Assembly: GCA_038231815.1 (NCBI GenBank)
Contig: JBBRKQ010000004.1
Coordinates: 16,560-80,559, forward strand
Length of the DNA: 64,000 nt
Source of the DNA: CAILKP01 sp038231815
GTDB taxonomy: Bacteria; Planctomycetota; Phycisphaerae; Phycisphaerales; UBA1924
Direction of reading: 5' to 3'
The first letter of the stretch is position 1. Each line of letters opens with the position of its first letter. Shown in pieces: positions 1 through 8,554 of this stretch. The translations under genes were made by a program, and so were the position numbers. Under the pieces are notes generated by a model. That model had not been told where the DNA came from. It ran no database searches and saw only the letters and a list, made by a program, of their open reading frames with translations.

Positions 1-762
1 CTCCACCGGGCGATTGCCCGGGGCGGGTTCCGACAAGATCTGTTCTTCAGGCTGAACGTGCTCCCGATTCACCTGCCAGCGCTGCGTGAGCGAACGGAGG
101 ATATCGCGGAGCTTGCCGAGCATTTCCTGCACCTATCGGCATCGCGTGATGGAAGGCCGAGTCCGAAGTTCTCACCAGAAGCAATTGAACTGCTGGGCAA
201 CTACAACTGGCCGGGGAACGTGCGGGAGCTCAACAACATCTGCGAGCGGGCGGCGGTGCTGTGCCGCGAGCTTGAGATTCCGGCGGACATGGTCCGTCCG
301 TGGCTGGAGCGGTGCGGGCCAGTGATGCCGCAGGGTGCGGTGGCCGTGCGAGCGCTTGCCGATGTGGCCGTCGTTGAAGCGGATGAGGCGGCTGAATCAA
401 CAATTGATGAGCTTGCAACAACGGTTGGGATTGGTGATGGAACCAGTATTGTCTCGGTCAATCGTGCGGTGCCAATCGGCGGAAGGTTCGCTGGCAGCGG
501 CGTCGGTCACACCGTGGAGGTAAAGCCGGTAAGCTTTGGCTTGCCAAGCGGCGGTGGCCTTGGGCAGGCTGTTACAGGCAGTGCCGTGCCAATTGTTGAT
601 CGGCTGCTGGAGGACATTGAGCGGGACACAATTATTCACACATTAAACCGCTTTAACGGGCACCGGCAGCGGACGGCCCAGGTGCTTGGCATTGGTGTGA
701 GAACCCTGGGGCTGAAGCTAAAGAAGTGGAAGGAATTGAAGCTGGTTGATGCGGCATTGTAA
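1..762 (+). CDS. Sigma-54-dependent transcriptional activator, 3' part (NtrC/FlrC-like)
   Basis: The reading frame is open from base 1, so the 5' end of the gene lies outside the window. The first codons read GGFRQDLFFRLNVLPIHLP, the conserved end of the sigma-54-interacting AAA+ ATPase domain. This is followed by the LPALRER segment and the NWPGNVREL sensor II motif. After a roughly 100-residue linker of low conservation comes a Fis-type helix-turn-helix (about ERDTIIHTLNRFNGHRQRTAQVLG). The protein would remodel RNA polymerase-sigma-54 complexes at -24/-12 promoters. Its place at the head of a flagellar cluster suggests a flagellar master or class III activator of the FlrC/FleR kind. The receiver or other sensory domain is not visible. 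The stop is directly upstream of flgB. Confidence 0.93.
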   Translation, partial: LHRAIARGGFRQDLFFRLNVLPIHLPALRERTEDIAELAEHFLHLSASRDGRPSPKFSPEAIELLGNYNWPGNVRELNNICERAAVLCRELEIPADMVRPWLERCGPVMPQGAVAVRALADVAVVEADEAAESTIDELATTVGIGDGTSIVSVNRAVPIGGRFAGSGVGHTVEVKPVSFGLPSGGGLGQAVTGSAVPIVDRLLEDIERDTIIHTLNRFNGHRQRTAQVLGIGVRTLGLKLKKWKELKLVDAAL

Positions 763-834
763 TTGCGTAACTGCGGTGGTGCGGATGCCTCTTGTGGTTG
801 GCTTGCCCAGCCCGCACGGTGCGCGGAGCGATTC

Positions 835-1272
835 ATGATCAACGACCTGACAAATTCTGGGCCGATTCCCGCGTTGCAAGCGGCGATGAACTTTGCCGGC
901 CGCCGGCATCAACTGCTGCTGAACAACATTTCCAATATTTCAACTCCGAACTACGTGCAGCAGGATGTCTCGACCAGTGACTTTCAGAATCAGCTTGCCG
1001 AGGCGGTTGCGGAGCGACGCGGCCGCACCGGCTCTGCTGCCGGGGATTTGCACCTCCGGGCAAGCCGCGAGGTACGTCAAGATGCGACCGGTCGGCTGGT
1101 GCTCAGCCCGATGACGACATCGGATAACATCATGTTTCACGACCGAAACAACCGTGACCTTGAGAGCCAGATGCAGTCTCTGGTTGAAAACGGGATGGTG
1201 TTCCGGATGGCGGGCGACTTTCTGAAAGCCCGGTTTGATTTGCTTCGATCTGCGATCAGTGAGCGGGCGTGA
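835..1272 (+). CDS. flgB: Flagellar basal-body rod protein FlgB
   Basis: This 145-residue protein has the FlgB layout. The N-terminal rod/hook signature includes NNISNISTPNYVQQDV, and the C-terminal helix includes FRMAGDFLKARFDLLRSAI. FlgB forms the most proximal part of the rod in the periplasm and is exported by the flagellar type III apparatus. An in-frame TTG lies at 763, but the ATG at 835 is preferred: GGAG at 825-828 lies 6 bp before it, and the 24 extra residues look unlike FlgB. flgC follows after 41 bp. The immediate order sigma-54 activator, flgB, flgC, fliE supports the call. Confidence 0.93.
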   Translation: MINDLTNSGPIPALQAAMNFAGRRHQLLLNNISNISTPNYVQQDVSTSDFQNQLAEAVAERRGRTGSAAGDLHLRASREVRQDATGRLVLSPMTTSDNIMFHDRNNRDLESQMQSLVENGMVFRMAGDFLKARFDLLRSAISERA

Positions 1273-1285
1273 GTTCGGGTTAGTG

Positions 1286-1300
1286 TGGCACGGCAATTGC
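1286..1300 (+). promoter_or_regulatory. Candidate sigma-54 (-24/-12) promoter upstream of flgC
   Basis: The sequence TGGCAC, five bases, TTGC matches the sigma-54 consensus at every strongly conserved position, with exactly 10 bases between the GG and GC dinucleotides. A sigma-54 activator gene ends 520 bp upstream. Transcription would be expected to begin around 1311-1312, almost at the flgC ATG (1314), so the transcript would be nearly leaderless for flgC. That position is unusual and leaves room for coincidence. Confidence 0.45.
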
Positions 1301-1313
1301 GAGGTAGATACCC

Positions 1314-1745
1314 ATGTACGGCATGCTCGACATCTCGGCCAGCGGAATGATCGCCCAGCGGACTCGCATGGACACGATTACTGCCAACATTGCCAACCAA
1401 GGCGTGTTGCTGGATGACAAAGACCAAGTGAACCCGTACCGGCGTCGAGCGGCCCTGTTCGCGGTCGGAAACCCGGGCGCAACGAGTGCGCAGGGGCGCA
1501 AATTCGGCGTGCATGTCAGCAAGATTGATATTGACCAGTCGCAGCCGCAGCCACGGGTATATGACCCTGACTCGCCTGTCGCGTTTAAGACCGGTCCGTT
1601 TAAGGGGTATGTGGCGGAAACCAACGTCAACAGTGTGGTTGAAAATGTAAACGCCCTGGATGCGATGCGGGCGTACGAGGCGAACGTGATGGCCGCGGAG
1701 GCGACCAAGCAGATGATGACTTCGGCCTTACGGCTGATAGCATAA
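1314..1745 (+). CDS. flgC: Flagellar basal-body rod protein FlgC
   Basis: This 143-residue protein has the full FlgC architecture. The N-terminal rod motif is ISASGMIAQRTRMDTITANIAN. The central region carries the YDPDSP loop typical of FlgC, and the C-terminal helix includes NVNALDAMRAYEANVMAAEATKQ (quoted over two overlapping stretches of the helix). It forms the proximal rod with FlgB and FlgF. The ATG at 1314 has GAGG at 1301-1304 as a possible ribosome-binding site. fliE follows 88 bp downstream, as in many bacteria. Confidence 0.95.
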   Translation: MYGMLDISASGMIAQRTRMDTITANIANQGVLLDDKDQVNPYRRRAALFAVGNPGATSAQGRKFGVHVSKIDIDQSQPQPRVYDPDSPVAFKTGPFKGYVAETNVNSVVENVNALDAMRAYEANVMAAEATKQMMTSALRLIA

Positions 1746-1833
1746 CTATCATCTTCAGACTGACGGGCGGTCGCGAAGGATTGCGGCCGGGTCGATCCAG
1801 TGAAGATGAGTTCAAGAAAATGAAGGTAGTGTC

Positions 1834-2208
1834 ATGGCTGATCCACTCGGTCTAATTGGTGGTGGTGCGGGAGGTGGTGGTCTTGGCGGTTTGCGCGGCC
1901 CGCGCGGTGGCGTTGGCAACGTGAGCGGGGCATTCGCGGATACTGGACAGGGTGCCGCCGCGGAGCTGGGGGCCGAAGCTGGGCAAATGCCGAGCTTCGC
2001 CAAGAGCCTTCTGAACCAAATTGATGAAGTCAACAAGCTCCAGGCCGAGGCTGGGCAGGCGGTTGAAGATGCCGTGACGGGCAAACGCGATGACATTGAA
2101 AATGTGATGGCTGGCGCACAGAAGGCGGATGCGGCGTTCCGGATGCTGCTGTCGCTGCGGAACAAGGTGCAGACGGCGTACGACGAGATCAAGCAAGTTC
2201 GGATTTAG
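1834..2208 (+). CDS. fliE: Flagellar hook-basal body protein FliE
   Basis: FliE links the MS ring to the proximal rod and gates rod export. This copy has 124 residues. The first 40 are very rich in Gly and Ala (GGGAGGGGLGG) and probably disordered. The conserved FliE part begins near FAKSLLNQIDEVNKLQAEAG and ends with FRMLLSLRNKVQTAYDEIKQ. The glycine-rich head is longer than in most FliE proteins. The position directly after flgBC supports the call. A 641-bp gap separates it from fliF. Confidence 0.93.
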   Translation: MADPLGLIGGGAGGGGLGGLRGPRGGVGNVSGAFADTGQGAAAELGAEAGQMPSFAKSLLNQIDEVNKLQAEAGQAVEDAVTGKRDDIENVMAGAQKADAAFRMLLSLRNKVQTAYDEIKQVRI

Positions 2209-2849
2209 CGGGGCGCAAGATCGCGCATCGGGCACCGACCCGAGACCGTGGAGCATTCAGAGGAAACGGAGGAACGCTGAGAACGCCGGGAAAGCGACGG
2301 AGAAATGAGAAAGTATCAAGACGACAGGGGAGGTAGAGAAAGAGGGAAGGCGGGTGGAGAGGCAAGAGGTATCAGCGATCAACGTGCCGCTGGTGATGAA
2401 GGGGACGGTAAGTATCAAATTTCATAACTGAGACTTGGAATGGGGTGCGAACGGCCGGGTAATTTACGAATGTACTGCGTGGTGCGGGTCACGGGTTGCT
2501 CGGATGGGGTTCTAATTCATGACAGGATGAGGTGCGGGTACCGCAGCTCATCGATCGCTCAGAGGCGAGCCGAAGGTGAACGCCCGACCCCGGGCAAATG
2601 GCCTAAAGGCCTGCCGGCGAGTGTCGGTTGCTAGGAAAAAAGCAAAAAACCGCGTGGCGGGCGAGGGTCATCGGGCTGAGTGGGGCGCAACAACGGGCAA
2701 CTAGGGCATGCTCCTGCGCAATAGCCATCATGCGTACCAAGGGTGCGGTCCGAATCAAGGAGTCTTGCTCGTTCGGCGGCCGCATCTGTGATCCAGATGG
2801 GCCGGAACCAAGCGTGTGACGGTCGGACTTGTGTTAGGAGATCAACGCG
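2209..2849 (+). other. Intergenic region between fliE and fliF
   Basis: No convincing gene was found in these 641 bp. Positions about 2251-2372 form a strongly purine-rich tract on the plus strand, with repeated GAGGAA/GAGAAA-like words. A possible sigma-54 site lies at 2486-2499. AGGAG at 2836-2840 is the ribosome-binding site of fliF. The length is unusual inside a compact flagellar operon and suggests an internal promoter or a structured leader for fliF onwards. Confidence 0.6.
2486..2499 (+). promoter_or_regulatory. Weak candidate sigma-54 promoter upstream of fliF
   Basis: GG at 2486-2487 and GC at 2498-2499 are exactly 10 bases apart. The downstream element reads TTGCT as in the consensus, but the upstream element is CGGGTC rather than TGGCAC. 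It lies about 350 bp upstream of the fliF start. In GC-rich DNA such a partial match can occur by chance. Confidence 0.2.
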
Positions 2850-4640
2850 ATGAACTCGATCCGCCAGAATCTAAACGCGATTGCCGAGCGACTCTCGGTG
2901 TTGTCGTGGCCCGCAAAGATGCTGATTGTGGCGCTCATGATAATCGCCGCGCTGTCGATGTTTGTGGTGGCGGGCTGGTCAGGCAAGGTCAAGTACGTGG
3001 AGCTGCTTCCGGGCATGAGCGTGGAGCATCAAAAGCGTGCCAGCGAGCTGATGGAGAAATTGGGCATACCGCACAAGCCGGAAAGCGGCAAGCTGTATGT
3101 GACCACTGAGCAGCAGTACGGTGTGCTGGCCATGCTTCAGGAAAACGGTGGGCTCCCGGGTGACACCAAGCTGCTGTTTGGCAACATGATCTCGTCGCAG
3201 CACTGGATGAATACCAAGAGCCAGAACGATGAGATTCGCAACCAGGCGCTGCAGAATGAACTTGGCATGGTCATCAGTAAAATGAAAGGCATCAAGTCGG
3301 GCTCCGTGTATATCGAGGCTCCGGATATCACTGGCCTCGGCGCAGCAACGCGACGGCCAACGGCGGCGGTTGCCGTGCTGATGGCCTCCGGGTCACTTAC
3401 ACAAGCCACCGCCAACGCGATCGCGGCCTTCGTGTCATCGGCCAAAGCCGGATTGAAGGTCACGGATGTAAAAGTAATCGACCAAAGCAACAACCGGCAG
3501 TTTTCTGTGAAATCCGCTGATGAGCTTGATTCGAGCGACTATTTGGAATCCGTTGCGAAGATTGAGGACCGGGTTCGCAACAAGCTGCAGGAAGCCCTGG
3601 GGTATGTGCCGGGCGTCATTGTCTCGGTCACGGCCCAGGTTGACAACACTCGCCGGCAGTACACCGAGAAGAAGGTGCTCGATGAGGGTAAGGGTTCGGT
3701 CTCGGCCGTGATCCGATCGGACAAGACGAGCAAGAAGGAAACGGGCTCGAGCAGCGCAGGCGAAACGGGTGCACGGCCAAATGTTGGAACTTCGCTGGCC
3801 GAGGGGCAGGGCGGCGGCTCGCGGACCGAGGACACCACGAGCCGGACTGAATCTCAGTTTGTGCCGGGTAGCCGGGTAGAGACGGTAGTTGATGGTCGCG
3901 GCAACGCGACGAAACTCACGGCGATGGTGTCACTGCCACGCGAGTATTTGATTCTATTGGTTCGCCAGGGCAAAGCGCCGCCGCCCGGTGGCGCAGGTGC
4001 TGCGGGTGGTGCGGGAGCGGCCGGCGGTGCGGCGGGCGCCGCACCGGTCGATGATGTCACTCAGGCCGAGATCGATACAAAGTTCAAGGAAGAGAAGACG
4101 CGGCTGGAAGCAGATCTGACGCCGCAGATTACCACCGCGATTGCCGGTACCTCGGCGGATACTCCTGATACAACGCGACTAGTCACGGTGTCGATGATTC
4201 CTGTACCCTCGGTGGGCACGATGACCTTCGCGGGCGTAACCGGCGTTGGTGTGCTGGGCAGCGGTGCCGGAACGGGTGGTGCTGGTGCAGCATCCGGCGG
4301 CGGTGTGATGTCACTCGTCAGCGCCGACTTGATCAAAAACGTGGTGCTGGGCGGGTTTGCGATCGCCAGCGTGGGGATGATGTTCATGCTCGTCAAGAAG
4401 TCATCTCGGCCGCTGGAACTGCCGACCGCGGAGCAGATTGTTGGTGTGCCTCCCGCACTTGAGGCCGAGACCGACATTGTCGGTGAGGCTGATGAGAGCA
4501 TGATGGCGATGGAGGGCGTTGAACTGATGGATGACCAGGTCAAGACCAAGAAGATGCTGGAACAAGTTCAGGAAATGGTCAAGAAGAGCCCATCGGATGC
4601 AGCGGCATTGATGAATCTCTGGCTTACGACCGACCAGTGA
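2850..4640 (+). CDS. fliF: Flagellar M-ring protein FliF
   Basis: FliF builds the MS ring in the cytoplasmic membrane. The 596-residue product has an N-terminal membrane segment (about residues 25-45). It is followed by the ring-building domain with YVELLPGMSVEHQKRASELM and the FliF signature around VIDQSNNRQFSV. A second membrane segment lies near residues 490-515, and an acidic C-terminal tail ending in LMNLWLTTDQ would bind FliG. A Gly/Ala-rich insert (repeats of GGAGAAG, about residues 375-395) lies in the periplasmic part. AGGAG lies 9 bp before the ATG. fliG follows after a gap with a GC-rich hairpin. Confidence 0.96.
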   Translation: MNSIRQNLNAIAERLSVLSWPAKMLIVALMIIAALSMFVVAGWSGKVKYVELLPGMSVEHQKRASELMEKLGIPHKPESGKLYVTTEQQYGVLAMLQENGGLPGDTKLLFGNMISSQHWMNTKSQNDEIRNQALQNELGMVISKMKGIKSGSVYIEAPDITGLGAATRRPTAAVAVLMASGSLTQATANAIAAFVSSAKAGLKVTDVKVIDQSNNRQFSVKSADELDSSDYLESVAKIEDRVRNKLQEALGYVPGVIVSVTAQVDNTRRQYTEKKVLDEGKGSVSAVIRSDKTSKKETGSSSAGETGARPNVGTSLAEGQGGGSRTEDTTSRTESQFVPGSRVETVVDGRGNATKLTAMVSLPREYLILLVRQGKAPPPGGAGAAGGAGAAGGAAGAAPVDDVTQAEIDTKFKEEKTRLEADLTPQITTAIAGTSADTPDTTRLVTVSMIPVPSVGTMTFAGVTGVGVLGSGAGTGGAGAASGGGVMSLVSADLIKNVVLGGFAIASVGMMFMLVKKSSRPLELPTAEQIVGVPPALEAETDIVGEADESMMAMEGVELMDDQVKTKKMLEQVQEMVKKSPSDAAALMNLWLTTDQ

Positions 4641-4644
4641 ATTG

Positions 4645-4665
4645 CCCCCGCTTGGGCGGCGGGGG
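4645..4665 (+). other. GC-rich hairpin between fliF and fliG
   Basis: CCCCCGC (4645-4651) pairs perfectly with GCGGGGG (4659-4665) around a 7-base loop, starting 4 bases after the fliF stop. No U-tract follows, so it is not a standard intrinsic terminator. It could protect or attenuate the fliF message. Confidence 0.5.
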
Positions 4666-4715
4666 TGGGGTGAGTTGGTTCGATCCGGTTTGAGCGTTTG
4701 TATTGGATTCTTATT

Positions 4716-5759
4716 ATGGCCCGTAAGCCGAACGAAAAACTGCCGGATGATCCAAAGGACCTTGACGGGATAAGTAAGGCGGCGATATTGCTGCTTACTG
4801 TCGAGCCGTCATCCGCCGCTGAGATACTCAAGCTGCTCAAGCCCGAGCAGGTCGAGGAGGTTACCCGCGAACTTGCATCGCTCGGTCGCGTCTCAGACAA
4901 GATGCGAAACGCGGTTGTAGCGGAGTTCTATGGCGCGTCGCTGGCGAGTCAGTACAAAAACGAGGGCGGACTTGAATATGCCAAGGTGCTGCTGCAGCAG
5001 TCGATGGACCCCAAAAATGCCGAGCGGGTGCTGTCGCAGATTCAGACTCAGGTACAAAAGACACCGTTCGCTTTCTTGCAAAAAGCCGAGAGTGAGAACC
5101 TCCTGACGTTCATTCAGGATGAGCACCCGCAGACGATCGCGCTGATCGTGTGTCACCTCGCCCACCACAAGTCTGCCGAAATTCTTGGCGGTCTGCCGAT
5201 TCAGAAGCAGATCGAGGTCATAAAGCGTGTGGCCAACATGGAACAGACTAACCCCGAGGTGATCAAAGAAGTTGAGCGCGGACTCGAGTCGCGTCTGTCC
5301 TCGATGCTCGTGCAGAGTATGGAAAAAGCCGGGGGCATCCCGACAGTGGCCGAGATCCTGAACCTTGCGGACCGCTCTACTGAGAAGTCGATCATGGAGG
5401 GTTTGGAGGCGGAAGACCCCGATCTGGTCGAGCAGATACGCAGGCTCATGTTCGTGTTCGAAGATGTGAAGCTGGTCGATGACAAGGGCATTCAGACGAT
5501 CATGAAGGAACTTGACAACGATGATCTGGCCCTAGCACTAAAGACGGCCAGTGAAGAGCTCAAGGAGAAGATCTTCCGCAACATGTCCGAGCGTGCATCG
5601 GCCATGATCAAGGAAAACATGCAGTTCATGGGTCCGGTCAAGGTCAGTGATGTCGAATCTGCCCAGCAGCGCATCGTTGACATCGTGCGCCGCCTTGAAG
5701 ATGCCGGTGAGATCATCATCTCCGGTCGCGGCGGCGGTACCGAGGAACTGGTGGTGTGA
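4716..5759 (+). CDS. fliG: Flagellar motor switch protein FliG
   Basis: FliG is the rotor protein of the C ring that contacts the stator. The N-terminal domain (KAAILLLTVEPSSAAEILK) binds FliF. The middle domain includes EHPQTIALIVCHL. The C-terminal domain has the helix with charged residues (FVFEDVKLVDDKGIQTIMKE) and ends in GEIIISGRGGG plus a short tail. From the ATG at 4716 the protein has 347 residues, normal for the family. A TTG 18 bp upstream is possible, but no good ribosome-binding site supports either start. Confidence 0.96.
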   Translation: MARKPNEKLPDDPKDLDGISKAAILLLTVEPSSAAEILKLLKPEQVEEVTRELASLGRVSDKMRNAVVAEFYGASLASQYKNEGGLEYAKVLLQQSMDPKNAERVLSQIQTQVQKTPFAFLQKAESENLLTFIQDEHPQTIALIVCHLAHHKSAEILGGLPIQKQIEVIKRVANMEQTNPEVIKEVERGLESRLSSMLVQSMEKAGGIPTVAEILNLADRSTEKSIMEGLEAEDPDLVEQIRRLMFVFEDVKLVDDKGIQTIMKELDNDDLALALKTASEELKEKIFRNMSERASAMIKENMQFMGPVKVSDVESAQQRIVDIVRRLEDAGEIIISGRGGGTEELVV

Positions 5760-5812
5760 TTCCGTCGGAGCGTGTTGTGTGGCCGTGGTTGGTGTTTGGA
5801 TGAATCAGCGTT

Positions 5813-6604
5813 ATGGCGATACTCAAAGGCAACACGGCAGAGGATCCATCGCGCCACGCGATCGCCCTTGATCTGGGCGATCTTCGGACACAAGGCGAAC
5901 TGGTGGTTGCACACGCCAAAAAGAAGGCCGAGCAGATTGTCGCAGAGGCGACCACTGAGCGGCAACGGCTGGTTGCGACCGCATCGGCCGAGGGTTACGC
6001 CGCTGGTCTTGCCAAGGGCACAGCCGAGGGCCTGCGGCAGGGGCGTCAGCAAGGGGCCGATGCGGCGATGATTGAGCGTAAGGCTGCACTCGATGGCTTG
6101 GATAGCGCTTGGCTTTGCCTGGCCAACGAGATCATGGGCCAACGTGAGGACATGATGGCCGAGGCTCGCCAAAACGTCGTCAAACTCGCGATTGCGGTTG
6201 CGGAGCGGGTCGTTCGGCGGACGGTACAAGTAGACCCGACCTGTGTGGTGCAGCAGGTTGAGGCGGCTCTGGCGATGGTAATGCGTCCGACGCGGGTGGT
6301 GGTTCGGATCAACCCCGCAGATCGGGTGTTAGTTGCCGCGGCACTCCCATTGCTCACCGAGTGTCTGGCCCATGGGGTACACCTGGAACTGCTCGATGAT
6401 GCGGCCATGGGCCGCGGGTCGTGCGGGCTTCGGATGACTGAGAGCATGGGTGGGATGATTGATGCAACACTTGGGACGCAGCTCGCGCGAATTGCTGAGA
6501 TGTTGGTGCCGGCCAGACCCGGCGATGCTCCGCAGTCCGGCGATACTGCGGAACTCGGCAAGGCTTCGAAGACCGAGGCGAGTATGAATGGCGGTGCAAC
6601 GTGA
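5813..6604 (+). CDS. fliH: Flagellar assembly protein FliH
   Basis: FliH is the stator-like regulator of the FliI export ATPase. This 263-residue protein carries the family's hallmark glycine-repeat helix (GYAAGLAKGTAEGLRQGRQQ, about residues 63-82) followed by a C-terminal domain with AIAVAERVVRRTVQVDP. The N-terminal part is charged and helical. The last bases overlap the fliI start (GTGA), so the two are probably translationally coupled. Sequence conservation of FliH is low, so the call rests on the glycine repeat plus its place between fliG and fliI. Confidence 0.92.
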   Translation: MAILKGNTAEDPSRHAIALDLGDLRTQGELVVAHAKKKAEQIVAEATTERQRLVATASAEGYAAGLAKGTAEGLRQGRQQGADAAMIERKAALDGLDSAWLCLANEIMGQREDMMAEARQNVVKLAIAVAERVVRRTVQVDPTCVVQQVEAALAMVMRPTRVVVRINPADRVLVAAALPLLTECLAHGVHLELLDDAAMGRGSCGLRMTESMGGMIDATLGTQLARIAEMLVPARPGDAPQSGDTAELGKASKTEASMNGGAT

Positions 6605-7986
6605 GTGTGTGCTTTCAAGCTTTAGATGCGCTGCGTCATGTTCAGCCGCTGGCTGTAACCGGCCGGGTTGTGGCGCTCCGTGGCCTCAGTGTGCTGGTGC
6701 AGGATTTGCCACTTCCAGTCGGTTCGCTCGTGCGGATTACCCGGGCCACGCTTGCCGGTGATACGGGCATGCTCGGAGAAATCGTTGGCTTTGCGGATGG
6801 GCAGGCTGTGGTGATGATGCTCGGTCAGTCGGCCGGTATTCAGCCGGGTGACTGTGTGCTTGGGCTGCACTCAACCCCGACGATCAATGTTGGCGATTCG
6901 ATGCTCGGCCGGGTGATTGATGGACTGGCCAGACCCATCGATGGGCTCGGGCAGATGCATGGTTTGTCGCCGCGGTTATTGATGCCTGAGCCGATGCGGG
7001 CCTTATCTCGCAAGCGGGTGACCGAGCCGATGCGGACGGGATTGCGCGCCATTGATGTGATGACGCCGCTCGGGCGAGGGCAGCGGCTTGGCATATTTGC
7101 CGGTCCGGGTGTGGGCAAGAGCACGCTGCTTGGCTCACTTGCCCGCAACAGCGAGTGTGACATCGCGGTGCTGGCGTTAATTGGCGAGCGTGGCCGTGAG
7201 GTGAAGGACTTTGTGCACGATGTGCTGGGTGAAGAGGGCATGAAGCGAGCCGTGGTGGTGGCCGCTACTGGTGATGAATCACCGCTGATGCGTATCCGGG
7301 CTGCCAACGTCGCGCTATCGGTGGCCGAACACTTTCGGGACAGCGGCCGCCATGTGCTGCTGATGCTTGATTCGCTCACGCGGTTTAGTCACGCCCACAG
7401 GCAGGTAGGGCTGTCCGTCGGTGAGCCCCCGACCACCAAGGGCTACACACCCGGTGTTTTTGCGGCGATGGCTCGCTTGCTGGAGCGGGCCGGACAGTTG
7501 GAACAGCCGGCTCCCGATGCAACCGGCGCGGTTCGCAAGCAAGGTTCAATCACCGGTCTATTTACTATTTTAGTTGAGGGCGATGAGACGACCGAGCCAG
7601 TGAGCGATGCCGCCCGTGGTATTCTTGATGGTCACCTGATGCTCTCGCGTCAACTGGCGCAGAAGAATCACTACCCGGCGATAGATGTGCTTGACTCTGT
7701 ATCTCGTGTGGCCTCGGATGTTGCTGACAAAGATCACGACAAGGCCCGCCGGCAACTCAGCAGGCTCATGGCCGCGTACCGGGACATTGAGGACCTTGTG
7801 CAGATCGGTGCGTATGCCAAGGGTGCCAGTGTGGAATCGGATGTGGCAATCTCGTTTTACCCGAGGATCCGCGAACTCCTGCAGCAGGGAACCCGCGAGA
7901 ACGAGCCGTGGGCGACTGTTCGGGCACGCGCGATTCGTCTCGCTCTGGAGGCGACTACGGCGCTGGCCGCCCCGGGCAAACGGTAA
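6601..7986 (+). CDS. fliI: Flagellum-specific ATPase FliI
   Basis: FliI is the F1-beta-like ATPase of the flagellar type III export gate. The 461-residue protein has the Walker A motif GPGVGKST (about residues 168-175). The Walker B strand is HVLLMLDSLTRF. The FliI/SctN signature includes GLSVGEPPTTKGYTPGVF. It begins with GTG inside the fliH stop (4-base overlap). The order fliH, fliI, fliJ is canonical. Confidence 0.97.
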   Translation: MSVCFQALDALRHVQPLAVTGRVVALRGLSVLVQDLPLPVGSLVRITRATLAGDTGMLGEIVGFADGQAVVMMLGQSAGIQPGDCVLGLHSTPTINVGDSMLGRVIDGLARPIDGLGQMHGLSPRLLMPEPMRALSRKRVTEPMRTGLRAIDVMTPLGRGQRLGIFAGPGVGKSTLLGSLARNSECDIAVLALIGERGREVKDFVHDVLGEEGMKRAVVVAATGDESPLMRIRAANVALSVAEHFRDSGRHVLLMLDSLTRFSHAHRQVGLSVGEPPTTKGYTPGVFAAMARLLERAGQLEQPAPDATGAVRKQGSITGLFTILVEGDETTEPVSDAARGILDGHLMLSRQLAQKNHYPAIDVLDSVSRVASDVADKDHDKARRQLSRLMAAYRDIEDLVQIGAYAKGASVESDVAISFYPRIRELLQQGTRENEPWATVRARAIRLALEATTALAAPGKR

Positions 7987-8023
7987 CTAGACGTGCCGCC
8001 GACACGATTCTGCGAAGCTGTAT

Positions 8024-8485
8024 ATGGGCAAATTCGTCTTTGAACTTGAGCCAGCATTGGAGCTGCGCAGGCGTAATGAGCAGGCCGCGATGGTAATCGT
8101 TGCAGGGATTGAGCGCAAGCGGGTGGCCGTGACCGAGGAGGTCGATGCTATTCATCGCCAGGTGAGCACGAGCCGCGATGAGGCGCGGACACTCGCCGGT
8201 GGTGGGACCGGGGTCGTTGATGTTCGCGGCGTGCGAATGGCATCAACAAGCATGCTCTTTGCCCAGGTGCGGCTGCAGCGGTGCGCGATCACGCTCGCGG
8301 GCGTGCAGCGACAGTTGACTGTGGCGCGTGAAGCACTGCTCAAAGCAGCCATTGCCCGAAAGGGTGTCGAGATGCTCAAGGAGCGACGGTATCGGGCTTT
8401 CTTGGCCGCCGAGGCTAGGCGGGAGACTAACGAACTCGATGAAATGTCGATATCGCGCTTTATCCGTGGCCACCAGGGTGGGTGA
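8024..8485 (+). CDS. fliJ: Flagellar export protein FliJ (coiled coil)
   Basis: This 153-residue, highly charged and helical protein begins with FELEPALELRRRNEQ, typical of FliJ N-termini (F-x-hydrophobic-x-x-x-L-x-x-R). It has two long helices that would form the antiparallel coiled coil which inserts into the FliI hexamer. FliJ is poorly conserved, but size, composition and its place directly after fliI make the call strong. The ATG at 8024 lies 37 bp after the fliI stop. Confidence 0.85.
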   Translation: MGKFVFELEPALELRRRNEQAAMVIVAGIERKRVAVTEEVDAIHRQVSTSRDEARTLAGGGTGVVDVRGVRMASTSMLFAQVRLQRCAITLAGVQRQLTVAREALLKAAIARKGVEMLKERRYRAFLAAEARRETNELDEMSISRFIRGHQGG

Positions 8486-8554
8486 GCCGAGTTATCGCGA
8501 ACGGCAGGAAATGCCCGTGATTGACCTGAAAAGTGTTTCTGGCGTGAAGCAGAG

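Noticed and set aside
2570..2770. Possible c-di-GMP-I (GEMM) riboswitch before fliF
   Set aside because: Only isolated words such as GGGCAAA and CCTAAA or GCGCAATAGCC are present. They are not in the order and spacing of the GEMM core, so no riboswitch is claimed.
2816..3109. Open frame overlapping the start of fliF
   Set aside because: It is out of frame with fliF, overlaps its conserved N-terminus and has no recognisable content.
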